Origin: Cladorhizidae sp. MBARI D1340-BT2
Taxonomy: Eukaryota; Porifera; Demospongiae; Poecilosclerida; Cladorhizidae
DNA: 64,000 bases
Direction of reading: 5' to 3'
NCBI GenBank assembly: GCA_028752905.1
Contig: JAQNBH010000002.1
Location: 30,424,762 to 30,488,761 of the forward strand
Positions 1-11,488 of the stretch are shown here, piece after piece; within the stretch, counting starts at the first letter, position 1; each line of letters starts with the position of its first letter. Below the pieces are notes generated by a model. The model saw nothing but the letters and a program-made list of their open reading frames with translations, had not been told where the DNA came from and made no database searches. Made by a program: the position numbers and the translations under genes.

Positions 1-1100
1 TATCATAATAGAAGTTGTTCAATGACTTTAGTTCTATATAGTAAAACTAACAGCTAGCATTCTAGCTAGCTAGCTAGCTAGCTACCTAGCTCATGATCAT
101 AATTGTCACTAGCTAGATTTGATATTTGCTGATAAAAATATCGCATCAATGCCAGTGCAAGTATATAGCTAAAGCCTAGAAGCATTAGCTCTGTTAGTCA
201 CTGCCTAGCTAGCAATTATTTTTCTCTATAACTCTATGGCAAATTTACTTAGTGCTAAAGGCTATAGACATACTTTTGGGGTGTAGTTTTTGGATATCCT
301 CTGGAATATGCTGTAGCTGAATCTCTGGGATCTGGCATAATATACTATTACCTTATTAGTAATATTACGACTATATTAAAATAAGGATAGTGATGAAGTA
401 GCTACCAAGAGCGGTTAGCTATGTAAGCTCGAGTAAAAGTAGTTGCTAGCGAGTAAAATTAATTGCTAGCATTCTATTAGAGCTAACTTGATAGCTGGCT
501 TATGACCATGACTTGTCACGAAAGACAAAGTAACTTGGGACCACCTTTCTGGGATTCTTTTAGTATGTGATGGCCTTAACAGATAGCCAAGATTTTGGTC
601 AGTTAGCTATCTAGACACTAAACATCTAGATCATTCTACCTTCCCGGTCTCTGCTTTGTAGATACGAGAATTTCATCTCCAAGCCCTTTTTAATCACTTC
701 ACCCAGCCGAGTATTCTCATTAGCTGACTAAAAATGGTATGCCCCTGAATAGGTACTTGGTCGCAATTTCGGTAAAACAGCCATAGCAGTGCTGGATATC
801 CAACAGGAATTGGCACTGGGGTAGCTTAGATTTGATGTTCTGTCTGACCATAAACGACCGCTTTGACGCTAAGGTAAGTAGTTAAATGCTTATGTAGAAG
901 TGCCATTGCTGTTTATAACTCAACTGCTTCTAAGGCTAACTTACTTTGTGGCTCAACGCTGTAGAGATTTGCTCTGGGCCTTAGAAATGCTTAGACTGGC
1001 AGATGTCATCTTGAATATGCCGAACCATCTACTAGAAATGAATGCAAGGCTGTGGCAAGCGAAATTGCCATAAAAACATCTATACAAGTATTCTCCTACT
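1..1100. other. No gene seen; CTAG-rich and diverged repeat DNA
   Basis: I see no supported gene here. There is a short AGCT/TAGC-rich patch near 60-90. Parts of 115-260 and 480-660 resemble 14745-14920 and 14455-14640, so this looks like a diverged dispersed repeat with rearranged order. The resemblance was judged by eye only. Confidence 0.4.
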
Positions 1101-1104
1101 CCAA

Positions 1105-1795
1105 GCATAGCTGCAGGTTTAACACTATACACTGATCTCTAATTGAAGTTATCTGATTGGATTGTAATATGGAGAAGTAGACATTGAAGGGTGCATCCCA
1201 TTGCCCTTTCTTCTATATATAGAAGGATGGATAGAGGAAATAATTCTTCCCTTTAGGACCATGGTAGAGAAGGCAGCTAAGACTGAGAGAAGGGAGGAGA
1301 CTTTATTGGGATGCTTCAGCATGTCCTTCAGATGTTGTGGTCTTAACCGTCAGGACCAACAGCCGACTCACAGTAGAAGGATCTGATTGCTCGAGCAATA
1401 TCCCCTTCTGAAACAGTAAATGACAAAGGAAAGACATCAGGTGTGGGTGGGATAGACGCATCAGGATAAGGAGATGGGTGTTCTGACTCCTGAGGTAAAA
1501 AAAGGTGGCATCACACCTCTCAGCCATGAAAACCTCCAAGGATGCCAAGCGAACTTTAAAATCTTTCTCCTCCAGACACTCAGCGACCCATTGACTCCAA
1601 GGGATCTACAGTAGATTTACTCTTCCTAAGGGGTTTGGTGGGAGCACGGAAGTCTTCTTCCTCTCTCAGCTGCTTATTAACCCCAGATGATCTTGGGCAT
1701 CTAGAAGTGCAGGGGAAAGCCTCTACCATGTGCTTGGTCTTGTAAATTTCATTTGCAATCTTTTCACCAATATTTACTGGACAGTGAATCATTAC
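1105..1795 (-). pseudogene. RT-family retroelement fragment, region before and at start of RT domain
   Basis: The minus strand, read across frameshifts, carries the markers of the reverse-transcriptase family that recurs through this window. These are a CLEEKDF-like stretch followed by a conserved linker, then AIRSF..ESAVGPDG, which matches AIRSFPCGSAGGPDG in the copy at 24006-24224. The downstream RT core and the C-terminal domain are absent. Several frame changes and stops make it a relic. Family membership is supported by shared protein blocks with 8612-8896 and 24006-24224; the exact retroelement clade is not determined. Confidence 0.65.
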
Positions 1796-2164
1796 AATTT
1801 ATGGGTTTTAGATCCTTTTCATATATAAGTAACTGGCATTTCCCCTCATCATTTATCTTTTTGCTCTGAAATAGGCATAGTTTCATTTGCAGTAGTTACC
1901 ATTTGACCCATATTTATTGCTGGAGTAGTTAGATAGGCCCCCAAGTGATGAGTCTGGCAATGACTTCTAGGGTTATCTGGACGAGGGGATTTTTGAGGAG
2001 GAACACATGAGCAGCCGCCGCTTCACTTTATATTTGTGTCTACCAGTAGCCAATTAGCAATAGACCTTCCAAAGAACAAACCTCTTCTAAACAGTTTTCA
2101 ACACCCCTACCAGCTCCTCCTACTACAATTCAATCCTCGAGTTTTCCTGATTTCACAGTTTATT

Positions 2165-2295
2165 CATATATAAAAAATTAACATTCTCAATGAACTCTCA
2201 GTTGACTTAATAATATTAAAATAACCTTCTCAATAATCAACTTCAAATGGTATTCACTCAACATTTCAACTAGATGCTCTAGCCTTCATCAGGAA
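2165..2295 (-). repeat. Hammerhead-like terminal repeat, copy 1 (Penelope-type)
   Basis: On the minus strand the core CTGATGA (2286-2292) is followed by GGCTAGA, the loop GCA, TCTAGTT and then GAAA (2264-2267). The two arms can form a 7-bp stem II including G-U pairs. Similar segments recur at 3020-3125 and 16905-16970. Penelope-like elements are known to carry hammerhead motifs in their terminal repeats. I cannot show a complete stem I/III or a good cleavage triplet. Confidence 0.5.
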
Positions 2296-2408
2296 TTTAT
2301 TCGGTTCTGCTCAAGATGCCTTAATCCTGCTTCATAATTCATTTTCTTTATTATTATTGTTTATAATATTACTATTATGGTACTGTACACAACATGCCAT
2401 ACCTCAAG

Positions 2409-2870
2409 TTAAAAAGTTAAAAAGTTCATGCGATGACTAGGGAAATGGCTCGTCCCCAACCCTGATGGCAAAGATCCCATTACTGAGGCTGCATTCCCAC
2501 GCTGCACAGCCACAGAAATCCGTTGAAGAAGATGTTGTTGATGGGAGTCCTCTTCGTAAGTCACTGACCTCAGGCGGCATCCCAACTCCCTGAAGAATGC
2601 CTTTGCTTGAGGCCCAAAGGATCCACACGTCTCTACCGCCACAGGTACAAACTTGTATGCCGAGTCCAGGTGGGCGTACTTTTCACCCTTCAAAATCTCC
2701 GCCTGGGCTGCCACTGCACTAGCCTCAGTGACTGCAGCCAAAAGGATGGGGCAAAGGTGTCACTGTAGGTTGCATCCCATACCAAGAGTCTACCACTTGA
2801 CCATTTTCTATCTCTTAGTTGCAGCACCTGACGCCTTCTCCATTTCCTCTCTCATGCCCTGATAGATTCT
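2409..2870 (-). pseudogene. RT-family retroelement, C-terminal domain fragment
   Basis: A 110-residue open stretch reads PVAVETCGSFGPQAKAFFRELG, then QRISVAVQRGNAASVMG near its end. This is the C-terminal signature of the RT family seen also at 20040-20800, 25440-25660 and 26318-26820. Upstream, up to about 2870, the preceding block (WD.T..DTFAPS in other copies) can be read only in another frame, so the copy is frameshifted. No RT core is attached. The fragment looks like a 5'-truncated retroelement copy. Confidence 0.7.
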
Positions 2871-3019
2871 CACGAGCATCTCAAATGAATTGTGAGTGGT
2901 ATAACTAATATTTATAACTAAAATTCATATATCGTTAGATCATTTTAATTTCTCAGTAGGGTTAAAGACATTTTCTACACAGCACAATGACACATATATA
3001 GCAGACATTATATGTACTA

Positions 3020-3125
3020 TGTACTCTCAATGAACCCTCAGTCGACATAATAACATTATAATCACCTTCTCAATAATCAAACTTCAAATTATATGTTTCG
3101 ACTATATAGGCTTCATCAGAGATAC
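3020..3125 (-). repeat. Hammerhead-like terminal repeat, copy 2
   Basis: This is a diverged direct repeat of 2165-2295. The minus strand has CTGATGA (3113-3119) and GAAA (3096-3099) separated by a short arm that can form about 3 of 4 stem II pairs. The 3' half (CTTCTCAATAATCAA on plus) is nearly identical to copy 1. Confidence 0.45.
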
Positions 3126-3149
3126 AGCTATGCCAGTACACACGCCCAC

Positions 3150-3830
3150 CGGGTGTAAAAAAAAAAAAAAATAAATAAATATATATATAAAAACAAACAA
3201 ACAAACAAACAAAAAAATATAAAAAAATAAAATAAAAAAATGAAGGAGGAAGGACAGACGGACGGACGGATGGTCAGAGGGAGGGATGGAGCAAGGAGGG
3301 CAGGAGGAAGGAATGGAAGAAAGAAAGAAAGAAAGTTCTAAGGAAGAAAGAAAGAAAGAAATTAAAAAAATAAAAAATAAAAATAATTGACAAACAAAAA
3401 ACAAATAAACAAATAGACAAAAACCAAATAGACAAAAATTATAAAATAATAATAAAAATAAGAAATAAAAAACAAATAAATTAATAATAAAACAAACAAA
3501 AACAACAACAGCAGCAGCAGCAACAACAACATCAATAACAGTAACACCAATAGCAACAACAAAAAAGCAACAGCAACAACAACAAAAAACACAGCAACAA
3601 TAATAGCAACAGCAACAATAACAGCAACAACAACAACAGCAACAACAACAATAGCAACAACAACAGCATCAGCAATAACATCAACAACAACAATAAAACA
3701 ACAACAATAATAACAATAACAATAACAATAATAATAAATAAATAAAATAAATAACCAAATAAATAAATATTAAATAAATTAATAAGCACATAAATAAATA
3801 AAATAAATATAATATATATTATAATATGTA
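3150..3830. repeat. Low-complexity A-rich, purine and CAA/CAG/TAA tracts
   Basis: A-rich sequence gives way to GGAC/GAAAG purine tracts (3240-3360), then (CAA)n/(CAG)n and AAT-type tracts. The open frames here are poly-Leu or similar translations of repeats and are not genes. A similar A-rich lead-in lies before the Penelope fragment at 18765. Confidence 0.85.
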
Positions 3831-3874
3831 TCTAAATGCAGAAAGGAAGATGAGTACAATGAGGGGTCTAAAAA

Positions 3875-4340
3875 CCTATGGTAGTGGTTCCTTATGCAGT
3901 AGGGATGAGTGAAGACATCAGGAGGGCCTGCAGGAAGTTCAACAAAGTCGTCTTCGGAACTCTGAGGACACAACTGAGCAGAGTGAAGGATGTTTTACCA
4001 GCAAATATGCACTCATGCATTGTACCGCATCTCTTGTATCTGTGGGAAATACTACATAGGGTAGACCATCGGAAGACTGGAGACCAGAGTGAAAGAACAT
4101 CAAGATGCCTGTAGAAAGGGTAATAAAGATAAGTCTGCAATTACTGACCATGCATGGGACTGACCATGCATGGGATAATGGACATCCTATTTTGTGGGAG
4201 GAAGCCACTATCTTGGACCTGGACAGAAGACAGAAGGAACTGCTAGTGGGAGGCATTGCACATCAGCCTAGCACCAAAGTGTGAGCGGCTCAATCGAGAT
4301 TGTGGAAGGGATTTGCTGGCTGCTGAGGAGCGAGTCTGAA
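3875..4340 (+). pseudogene. Penelope-like element fragment, GIY-YIG endonuclease region
   Basis: The plus strand reads GMSEDIRRACRKFN, then (frameshifted) a C-x-CGKYYIG-type GIY-YIG core, LETRVKEHQDAC, and near the end RRQKEL..EALHISLAPKCERLNRD. Order and content match the C-terminal endonuclease of Penelope-like retroelements, whose GIY-YIG nuclease nicks target DNA for reverse transcription. Frameshifts around 4040 and 4110 and an internal duplication near 4140-4170 show it is dead. No RT domain is attached. A closely related fragment is at 18765-19117, followed by a similar TTG/TTA-rich tail. Confidence 0.75.
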
Positions 4341-4344
4341 CTTG

Positions 4345-4639
4345 AAGCCGCGACCACCATAATTATATATATTTAATATTTATTGTTGTTGTGGTTGTTG
4401 TTATTACTATTTATATATTTATTATATATTAGTTATATTTTTAAATTGTTAAAAATTTAATGTGGTTATTAATATTTAATTAATTTATTATTATTATTGT
4501 TTTTGTTTTATTTTGTTATTTATTTATTTGTTTGTTTATTATTTATATATTTTTTATTTTTGTTAACAATAACTTTTTGTTAACTTTTTAGTTGTGTATT
4601 TATTTTTTATAATTTATTATTATTATTATTACTAACTCA

Positions 4640-4640
<1 letters not shown>
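4345..4640. repeat. AT-rich tail downstream of Penelope fragment
   Basis: This TTG/TTA-rich sequence aligns by eye over about 250 bp with 19660-19970, which lies in the equivalent place behind the second Penelope fragment. It is therefore probably the 3' untranslated part of that element rather than random AT sequence. Confidence 0.5.
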
Positions 4641-4886
<246 letters not shown>

Positions 4887-5000
4887 TAAAAGCAGTCTAA
4901 GATTTCCTGCACGCAAGATGTTCCCAGCACAGCAGCAGCGTTTTTTCCATGCTGTATTGCAGCCTATCTAGTCTCTTCCTTAATTCTCCTGCCCAACTCC
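4887..5000 (-). pseudogene. 3' end of RT-family copy split by piggyBac A
   Basis: The minus strand encodes the end of the family's C-terminal domain (QRLSV..-like block, then the GNIL/CRKS block). The undisturbed homologue at 20041-20225 reads straight through the point where this copy is interrupted. Here the sequence stops at CAACTCC and resumes at 7531 (TTAAGGACATGG), so the two parts are one retroelement copy split by the insertion 5005-7526. Confidence 0.7.
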
Positions 5001-5559
5001 TTAACCGATTGCACGCCGTATTCCTAGTACCCGCAGGCAAATTATTCATGAATTAACGAGGTATTTTACTTATTATTTTTATATCTTCCGTTCTGCAGGG
5101 ACTCCACCCATGAAACTTGGGTCATATTCAGCCTCTACTTCCTGTAAAAAAATCGAGCCTTCCTTACCAACTGGGCAGAACTAACCAGCATTATAAAACC
5201 TTGTCATCTTCTTGGGGGTGAATATTTTCATATTTTCACACTATTATACACACATTATAATGCCAACACAAGATGGAGCATCTATTTACAAACCCTCTAC
5301 CAGCTGCAAAGCCAGTGGGTTGTTTTCCCCATCAAAATGCTAACACATAATAATACAAAAAACAAATTATAAGAGAGTGAAAATGCTAACACATACTAGA
5401 ATAAAACCATAATATAAAACACAATTATGTAAGGGAGTGTCTTGGGTAGAGCTCCGGTCTTGCTGTCACGGGTAGAGTAGAACTTGCTCAGTCTTGGGTA
5501 TAGCTTGCTTGGTCTCCGGCATGATATTTCACCATGTTTTTATTCTATACAAACATGAG

Positions 5560-5905
5560 ATACCAGGATAAGAATAACACTTGAATACTGGAGAGACGAG
5601 AGAAGTAGACGAAGGGACAGGGAACAAGAGAAGTAGACGAAGGAGCAGGGAACAAGAGAGAAGTAGACGAAGGAGCAGGGAACAAGAGAGAAGCACAGAA
5701 AGGAGCAGGGGGTGCATAAACATTACTGATAGTCCACCAAGGTATGGTATTACGAAAACAGTCACGGCCTGTTGATCCACCCCACAAAGGAACCTTACAA
5801 AAACAACACTGGGACCTTGCCTCATGCCTGTAACCTTTACTAATGCAAACTACACAGCGCTTCTTTGCACAGCACTGTAGGAAATGACCTAGTTTTAAAT
5901 TGAGG
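5560..5905 (-). pseudogene. Detached C-terminal Cys-rich part of piggyBac A transposase
   Basis: Minus-strand codons give RLNLK.., then CCAKKRCVVC, ISKGYRHEARSQCCFC and KVPLCGG. These pairs of Cys match the zinc-binding C-terminal domain of piggyBac transposases, which binds the element ends. In copy B the same block is in frame with the N-terminal part. Here the junction near 5920 puts it out of frame. A 30-bp unit rich in CTTCGTC/CTTCTCT is repeated about three times at 5590-5710. Confidence 0.75.
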
Positions 5906-5909
5906 CGAT

Positions 5910-7295
5910 CTAGCTGACTACAAGCCTACCTTGAAAGGGAATCATAGCTTCATCAATACTAAGCTCTTGATGCAAGGTATATTCACTCTCAAACTTAGGA
6001 GTAATCAAATCTAATAACTTCCTTACCTTATAAAGCCGATCATAATTCAGGTTACCCTTTGTAACCAACAAACCATCAATAGAATTTACATGTACATAAC
6101 GCATTAGCTCCAAAAACCGAGTCCTAGGCATTACTTTACGAACCAAAGATCCAGATAAATCCGAGTGATTAGTGGACCAGTACAATTCTAAGTATGGAAG
6201 TGTGGAAACTCCCATTATTATCAACATTCCTACAAAAGCTTTCATTTCCTCTATATTAGTATCTACCCATGGCCTGGAGAGACTAGCCATCCTAGAAACG
6301 TAACTGTTCGTCTCTGCTACTAGGAGTTCCCACACTTCAAGAGTTAAAAAAAGGTAAAATACATCTAAAAATGTACTTGATGCACCAAGCAATGAAGAAG
6401 TTGGACCAGCTGTTGCTGTATAGTCCAATTTCAAAGGAGTTGGCTCCTTTATTTCCCACTTACCTGTGACCTCAGTTAGCCTAGAACCAGTGCCAGATGC
6501 TTGGGCAGAACCAGTGCCAGATGCTCGGACAGAACCAGTGCCAGATGCTCGCACACGCCTATAACCTCTGGCCCTCCTACTACCAGTACCTTTTGGAGGA
6601 CCACTAGCAACACTTACGACTCCACTACCACTTGAGCTGCTTCCCCCTTGGCCAGTACTCCCTCGCCCGCCTCTCCCTCGGCCAGTACTCCCTCGCCCGC
6701 CTCTCCCTCGGCCAGTACTCCCTCGCCCGCCTCTCCCTCGCACAACTCCAGCACCAGTCGTGTTCCCACGCCCTGTAGAGACTTCAGGCAAGGCCTCCTC
6801 ATCCTCCAATGTAACAAAAGGAGTCATAGATGCCTCATCTCCACTCTCATCATCTGATGCTGTAGGAAAAGTAGTGGGGAGGGTGGGAAAAACAAGATAT
6901 ATATATATATATCAAGTTTGTGGTCAACATTTGAAAATTCAAATTCAAATGAAAATCAACATCAACAACTCAACAACTCCAACCTACACTCTTAGCTATA
7001 ACTTTTTTCTATAACTATCCTGTCTGAATTTGGAATACCAACAGAATAAGCTAGTATTTGGCAATAGTACACTCTCAGTTGACTATGGTAAACAAAGGCT
7101 ATGAAGCGCTAAGGTTAGAAGAAACTTACAATCGAGAAGTCCATCCAAGCGCGCCTCTTCTCTTAGAGCAACTGGATCCAGAGTGTTTCCTCGGTATGCA
7201 TAGATGTCTTCACCTTCTTCCCCAAATGAACCTGACCCAGAATCGCCAGAATCGTCGGCTAAAAGTTGAGAAATAACGTCCTCACAGGAGAGCAT
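5910..7295 (-). pseudogene. piggyBac A transposase, truncated (two exons)
   Basis: Exon 1 is 7130-7295 (start MLSCEDV), with a GTAAG donor. Exon 2 is 6859-5910 after a CTACAG acceptor. The join is in phase and gives 371 residues. The N-terminus is acidic, followed by three RGGRGSTGRG repeats and GTGS repeats. The start of the DDE_Tnp_1_7 transposase fold follows (FYLFLTLEVWELLVAETN, then RPWVDTNIEEMKAFVGM). The end is LSIDEAMIPFQGRL, where the Asp of SIDEA corresponds to the first of the three catalytic aspartates. A deletion then shifts the frame and a stop follows. An alternative upstream Met lies at about 7373. Transposition activity is not expected. Confidence 0.8.
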
Positions 7296-7530
7296 CTTTG
7301 AGCAGTTTTTAAAAAAAGCTCGACCAACAAAAATGGCGTTCAACCGCAGCATTTTTGTTGCACGATGCATCAACCGGAAATAATCATTTTTGTGACGTTC
7401 TCTAGTCTACTAGGCATGTGCAGAACCCAACCGGGGCTGTTAGCTCGTAACGGTTCATTTTATATATTTTTGTGTGGCGAAGGATGTAAGGTCTCGCGCC
7501 ATATGGCGCTTACGGCGTTTAATCGGTTAA

Positions 7531-9490
7531 TTAAGGACATGGCCTCATTACTAAATACACCATGGCCTCTAAGCCCAGAGGAACGAAATAGTGAGTGTCT
7601 CTGATTGAATGGTATTCTGTTTCTTCAGGAATTCGTAGCCAAGTATCACTGTGCGATGGGATGCTAACATTAGTGATATTGCTGAGGATGGCACAATGAT
7701 CAGAGTCAAATTCTTTGAGCTTTAAAGGAAAAGCAGGGAGAAGTGCAGAGATTATATAGTAAATTTGGCATGGAGAAGGCATGATGGAGGACACACAAAG
7801 CATCTTGTGAATAATGATGGCTTAGCCTACTTCCCAAGAGCTCCAAGAGTTTAGTCCTAACTCAATACATATCTCAATACCTTCCAGACCACCAATGGGA
7901 GAGCCTAGTAGCACATAAGAATTAACCCATAGCAACCAGGTCCTGGCTGATGATCTCACACTTGCTTTGGTTCAACTGTAAACCCACTCTCCAAACCTCA
8001 TGTTCTATGCTATGAAAATAATCAATGACATCTAAACACCAAACCACCCAGAGTTCGGTCATCCGTAAACCACATTGAACTCTGACTTTAAATGCCTCAA
8101 GAAACTGTGAACAGTTAGACAGAAAAGAAGTGGGCCCAATGGATTTCACTTCCCCAAAAAAGGGAGGAGGGTGAGCTGTAAGCAGAGTGCAAATTTCAGG
8201 TGCATTAGCTGCCAGTATTTTATTCCGATGGATTGAGTTGAATGTTTATGAAAGTCAAGTTTAAGCAGGACACTGCCTGGTTGAAGGGACTGGAGATAAA
8301 CTCTGGCTGCATGGACCGTAGCTTCTGCACCGAGCTTAGTACCATAACTAAGCTGACAAGGTGCAAGAAATCCACTCATAGCCTCTTTCAACATGATGCT
8401 AGAAACCTTGGCAACTAAGTGTCTCAGCATGCAACCGACCGCTATGGGCCTCACACCCCATCCTTCTTATTGAGGGCAACCAAGGAGGCACAAAAAAACA
8501 ACCGTTGCACAGGAAAGGGAGATCTACCTGCAAGAACCTGATTTGTCAATGATGTCAAGGCTTTAATCAGGTTCACGCTATTGCTTTGAGATGCATCTAT
8601 GATTAAGTCCTTTAGATGTTGCGCCATCTGGACCCGCAGTGGACCCACTTATAAGGAAATGATCGAATAGCCTTTACGATCAAATTCTCTGAGACTTGAA
8701 CACAGACACTTTCATCAAAGACTGGAGGAGGGGGCAGAGATGTATTCTGGTCAGGTGAGGGACGCTTGTTTTTGAGCCTGTTGAGTGTATTCCCATCAAA
8801 ATTTGCTAAAGAATCCCCCGAGCTAGGTAGATGGATCACTCCCTTGAAATTACCCTCCTCCAATTTGGATGAAACAATCTTGGAAATCAGATTCAAGGGT
8901 CTTTGTTAAAATGGGCTATCTTATTGCCTGGGACATCAATCTGATTTGGGTATGTTTCATCCCGAATGAAGGAGTTTATGTGTGAAGCAAGGCTTCTTTG
9001 GGGCCTCCCCCAACTAGGAACTATCAAACGACAAGGTGAAAATTTAAACAACCTACAGTATCCCATAATTTGTGATGATTATCCGTATCCAACCAATGCA
9101 ATATTATTAATGGTGGCAGTTAACTTCAAGTTAACTTCAAGGCTGCTTGGGGGAGAGATACACGTGGTATCCTCTTTATAAATAATCTTTATCCATGGTG
9201 GCTTAGCCTTAAAAGGTCCTTGCTCACTATTAAGGGACTCACTGCTTTGATGTGTTGTTTGAGAGGGTGAGGGAAGTGAAGGTGTGGAGCGGGAGATAGG
9301 CAGCGATCATGAACTGGACCCACGGAAGCGATCATCAACTGGACCATGGACACGCAAAAGTCTAGCTTTGGTCAGAGGCATAAATCTGCCACAAACAGAG
9401 CACAAGGCTTTCCTCATGATAGAAAAGGGATCATTGCCCAAATCAGAACTGTTGCTATTAAATCGTCGTTAGGTATCTGCTGAGGACTCA
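7531..9490 (-). pseudogene. RT-family retroelement copy, near full length but decayed
   Basis: Read 9490 to 7531 on minus. First comes a possible Cys/His finger (CSVCGRF then HGP, about 9380-9430). Next is the KLEEGNFKG block, AIRSF and the PDG region. The RT block RPIAVGCMLRHLVAKV lies near 8400, followed by a tail resembling 22961-23230. Frameshifts and stops are frequent, and the YxDD region is not readable. Near 7625 the sequence jumps from the mid-protein TWL block straight to the C-terminal part, so there is also an internal deletion. It continues at 4887-5000 beyond piggyBac A. Confidence 0.7.
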
Positions 9491-10240
9491 CTAACTGGAG
9501 CGCCTACACTACTTTCCTCCCATTTAATTTTTCTTTTTTTAATTTATTTGTTATTGTTATTATTAATAATAATGGTATATATTTTTCCGGCGCACGTGCA
9601 GTCCCGTGCACCCGCACAAGATTGAGCGACGATACCGGTAACAGACTCACGCGAGAGCGAAGATAATTATTGCTAGTTAATTGCCAGAATTTGAAGCAAA
9701 GCTCGGTCGCTCAAGAGTGTGAAGTATTGACAGCTGGGATCTTGTGAAACGTGAGCATCCCAGCAGTTGTACACTTAACTTAAACTCTAGTTCCCAACAT
9801 AGTAGTATGCCAATCAGAGCGTATAATTATAGGAAGACTTGGTTCTTATGCACAGTAGACAGCACAAACAAGAGTTCATGCGCCAAAAAGTCGATTCTAG
9901 GTAACTACTGAGCTAATGTTATTTCCACACTTGAGATACAAGTGTGATTGCTAACATTTTCTCATAGGTTACTGGTATAAAAGGGTGTGCCAATGGCAGT
10001 GTAGGATATAATATTTCTTGTAACACTACTTATCCAACTACTAGCTATAAACCCAAGAGCTGTGGTTGCAAATCCATAGCCAGCTATAAAACTACCATCT
10101 ACATATGTAACTTGACTTCCCAGGCATTGTTCTTCGCTTTATACGTTTCAGCAAATACCAGCCAGAAGCTACAACAGTCTTCATTACTCGTTGTCGCCCA
10201 CAAATTGGTAATGTTCAGTAACTTGGCAGATCATCCATCG
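9491..10240. other. No gene seen; CpG-containing stretch
   Basis: I find no open frame with family resemblance. The part 9590-9700 has more CG dinucleotides than its surroundings, which might mark a promoter region for the methyltransferase gene downstream. That is speculation. Confidence 0.3.
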
Positions 10241-10465
10241 CTTGCTAAATTCTAGCGTTCTGATTGGTCTGACACTCGATGCTGGACACTCGATCCATCG
10301 TCCCGTAACATATCATCATAATTATCGTTGGTTACGTCAAGTCTACCCTCTACTCTCTCATTTGCAGCGACTCTCTCATTTGCAGCGTCCCTCGCTTGCA
10401 CTGGTTACACTACAATTCTCTCTGCTGTTGCACTGGTGCGAGATAAAGAGTTCAATATTTTTCAG
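10241..10465 (+). other. Possible 5' untranslated exon of methyltransferase gene
   Basis: A strong donor-like site, TTCAG followed by GTGAGT, lies at 10465/10466. The coding exon 11465-11561 begins with an acceptor, so at least one upstream exon is expected, and this is a candidate. The start position is arbitrary. Confidence 0.25.
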
Positions 10466-11488
10466 GTGAGTACAAGCCCAAAATCTTGCAGTAGTATTTT
10501 GGAGTTGTGGTTCATTGTTGTGCATGTGAAGACCAAAGCTTCAATTGCAGAGGTTGTCGTGGGGAAGTTTCTAGCAAGACTCCAAAATCATCATAAGTAG
10601 TTATACAAGCTGTTACAGTCAAACATATGCTTAGGAACAATAGCCAGTTATGTAATGATGATGCAACACACAGTGCATTGCCATATATATCCCATGAGTA
10701 ATAAATAGTTTTGTTATAGTGTTGTATATGGGCATGTAATAGTAACTACCAGCTCATCATATTTGCTAGCCATTTGTTTTTGAGACTTTGAGGACTGGAG
10801 AGTGCAGCAATGAATAAGACTATTGTCACATTTAATAAAGGTGTACCTCCACCCTTCCCATGTGGTATCCTCCAGGTATGTACGGGTAGCCATTAGTGAG
10901 TGTTGTTAAGAAAAACATAAAGAAAAGAAAGTGAAGAACATCAGCAGAAGTGAAAGAGAACTGCTGAAGTTACTGCAACTAGGCAAACTAGCAACACACA
11001 CTAGGGTTGGGGGAAGGGGGAAATGTAAGGACATCACAACCTGAGTGTACAAAAATGAGCTACAAGGAACTGTCTTGAAACAAATAGTTCCACATGCTCT
11101 GCATGAAAGGGCTCCCTTGACTCATTATTTTCTCAAGCTCCACTGCAGTCAGTCACACTCCTACACAAAAGTAAGCAACTTAGATCCATCATAAAATATT
11201 CCGCTTATGTTTAAAAACGTTAAAGACAAAATCATCTAGCTCTTTCCATTCAGCTATACAGCTGTATGCACAGAAAGTTTTCAAGTGTTTCAAGCTTAAA
11301 TCAGAGGAGTCTAACTTGTAACTGACAAATGGAATTACTCCATTTTAATTGACCTTGAAGTTTCATTATGCCAACCTCGTTCATGTGTAGCCATATTCAT
11401 TGTCTGAATGGGCAGCTTGTGGTATGTGGTAAACCATTAGTATTAGTTAATATACTCTCTACAGAACCAAGTGTGGATTACAAGGAAA

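Larger units (their letters stand above)
5001..7530 (-). mobile_element. piggyBac-type element A, internally deleted
   Basis: TTAA target duplications lie at 5001-5004 and 7527-7530. The element ends carry imperfect terminal inverted repeats, CCGATTGCACGCCGTA at the low end and CCGATTAAACGCCGTA (complement) at the high end. TTAA duplication is diagnostic of the piggyBac superfamily. The element is about 2.5 kb, holds a two-exon transposase gene on the minus strand and is an inverted copy of element B (11913-14435). It sits inside an RT-family retroelement. An internal deletion near 5920 removes most of the catalytic core. Confidence 0.9.

Noticed and set aside
1201..1386. 61-codon plus-strand frame
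   Set aside because: It is opposite to an RT-family relic and has no domain.
3362..3789. Long poly-Leu open frames on the minus strand
   Set aside because: They are translations of CAA/CAG/TAA tracts and have no other content.
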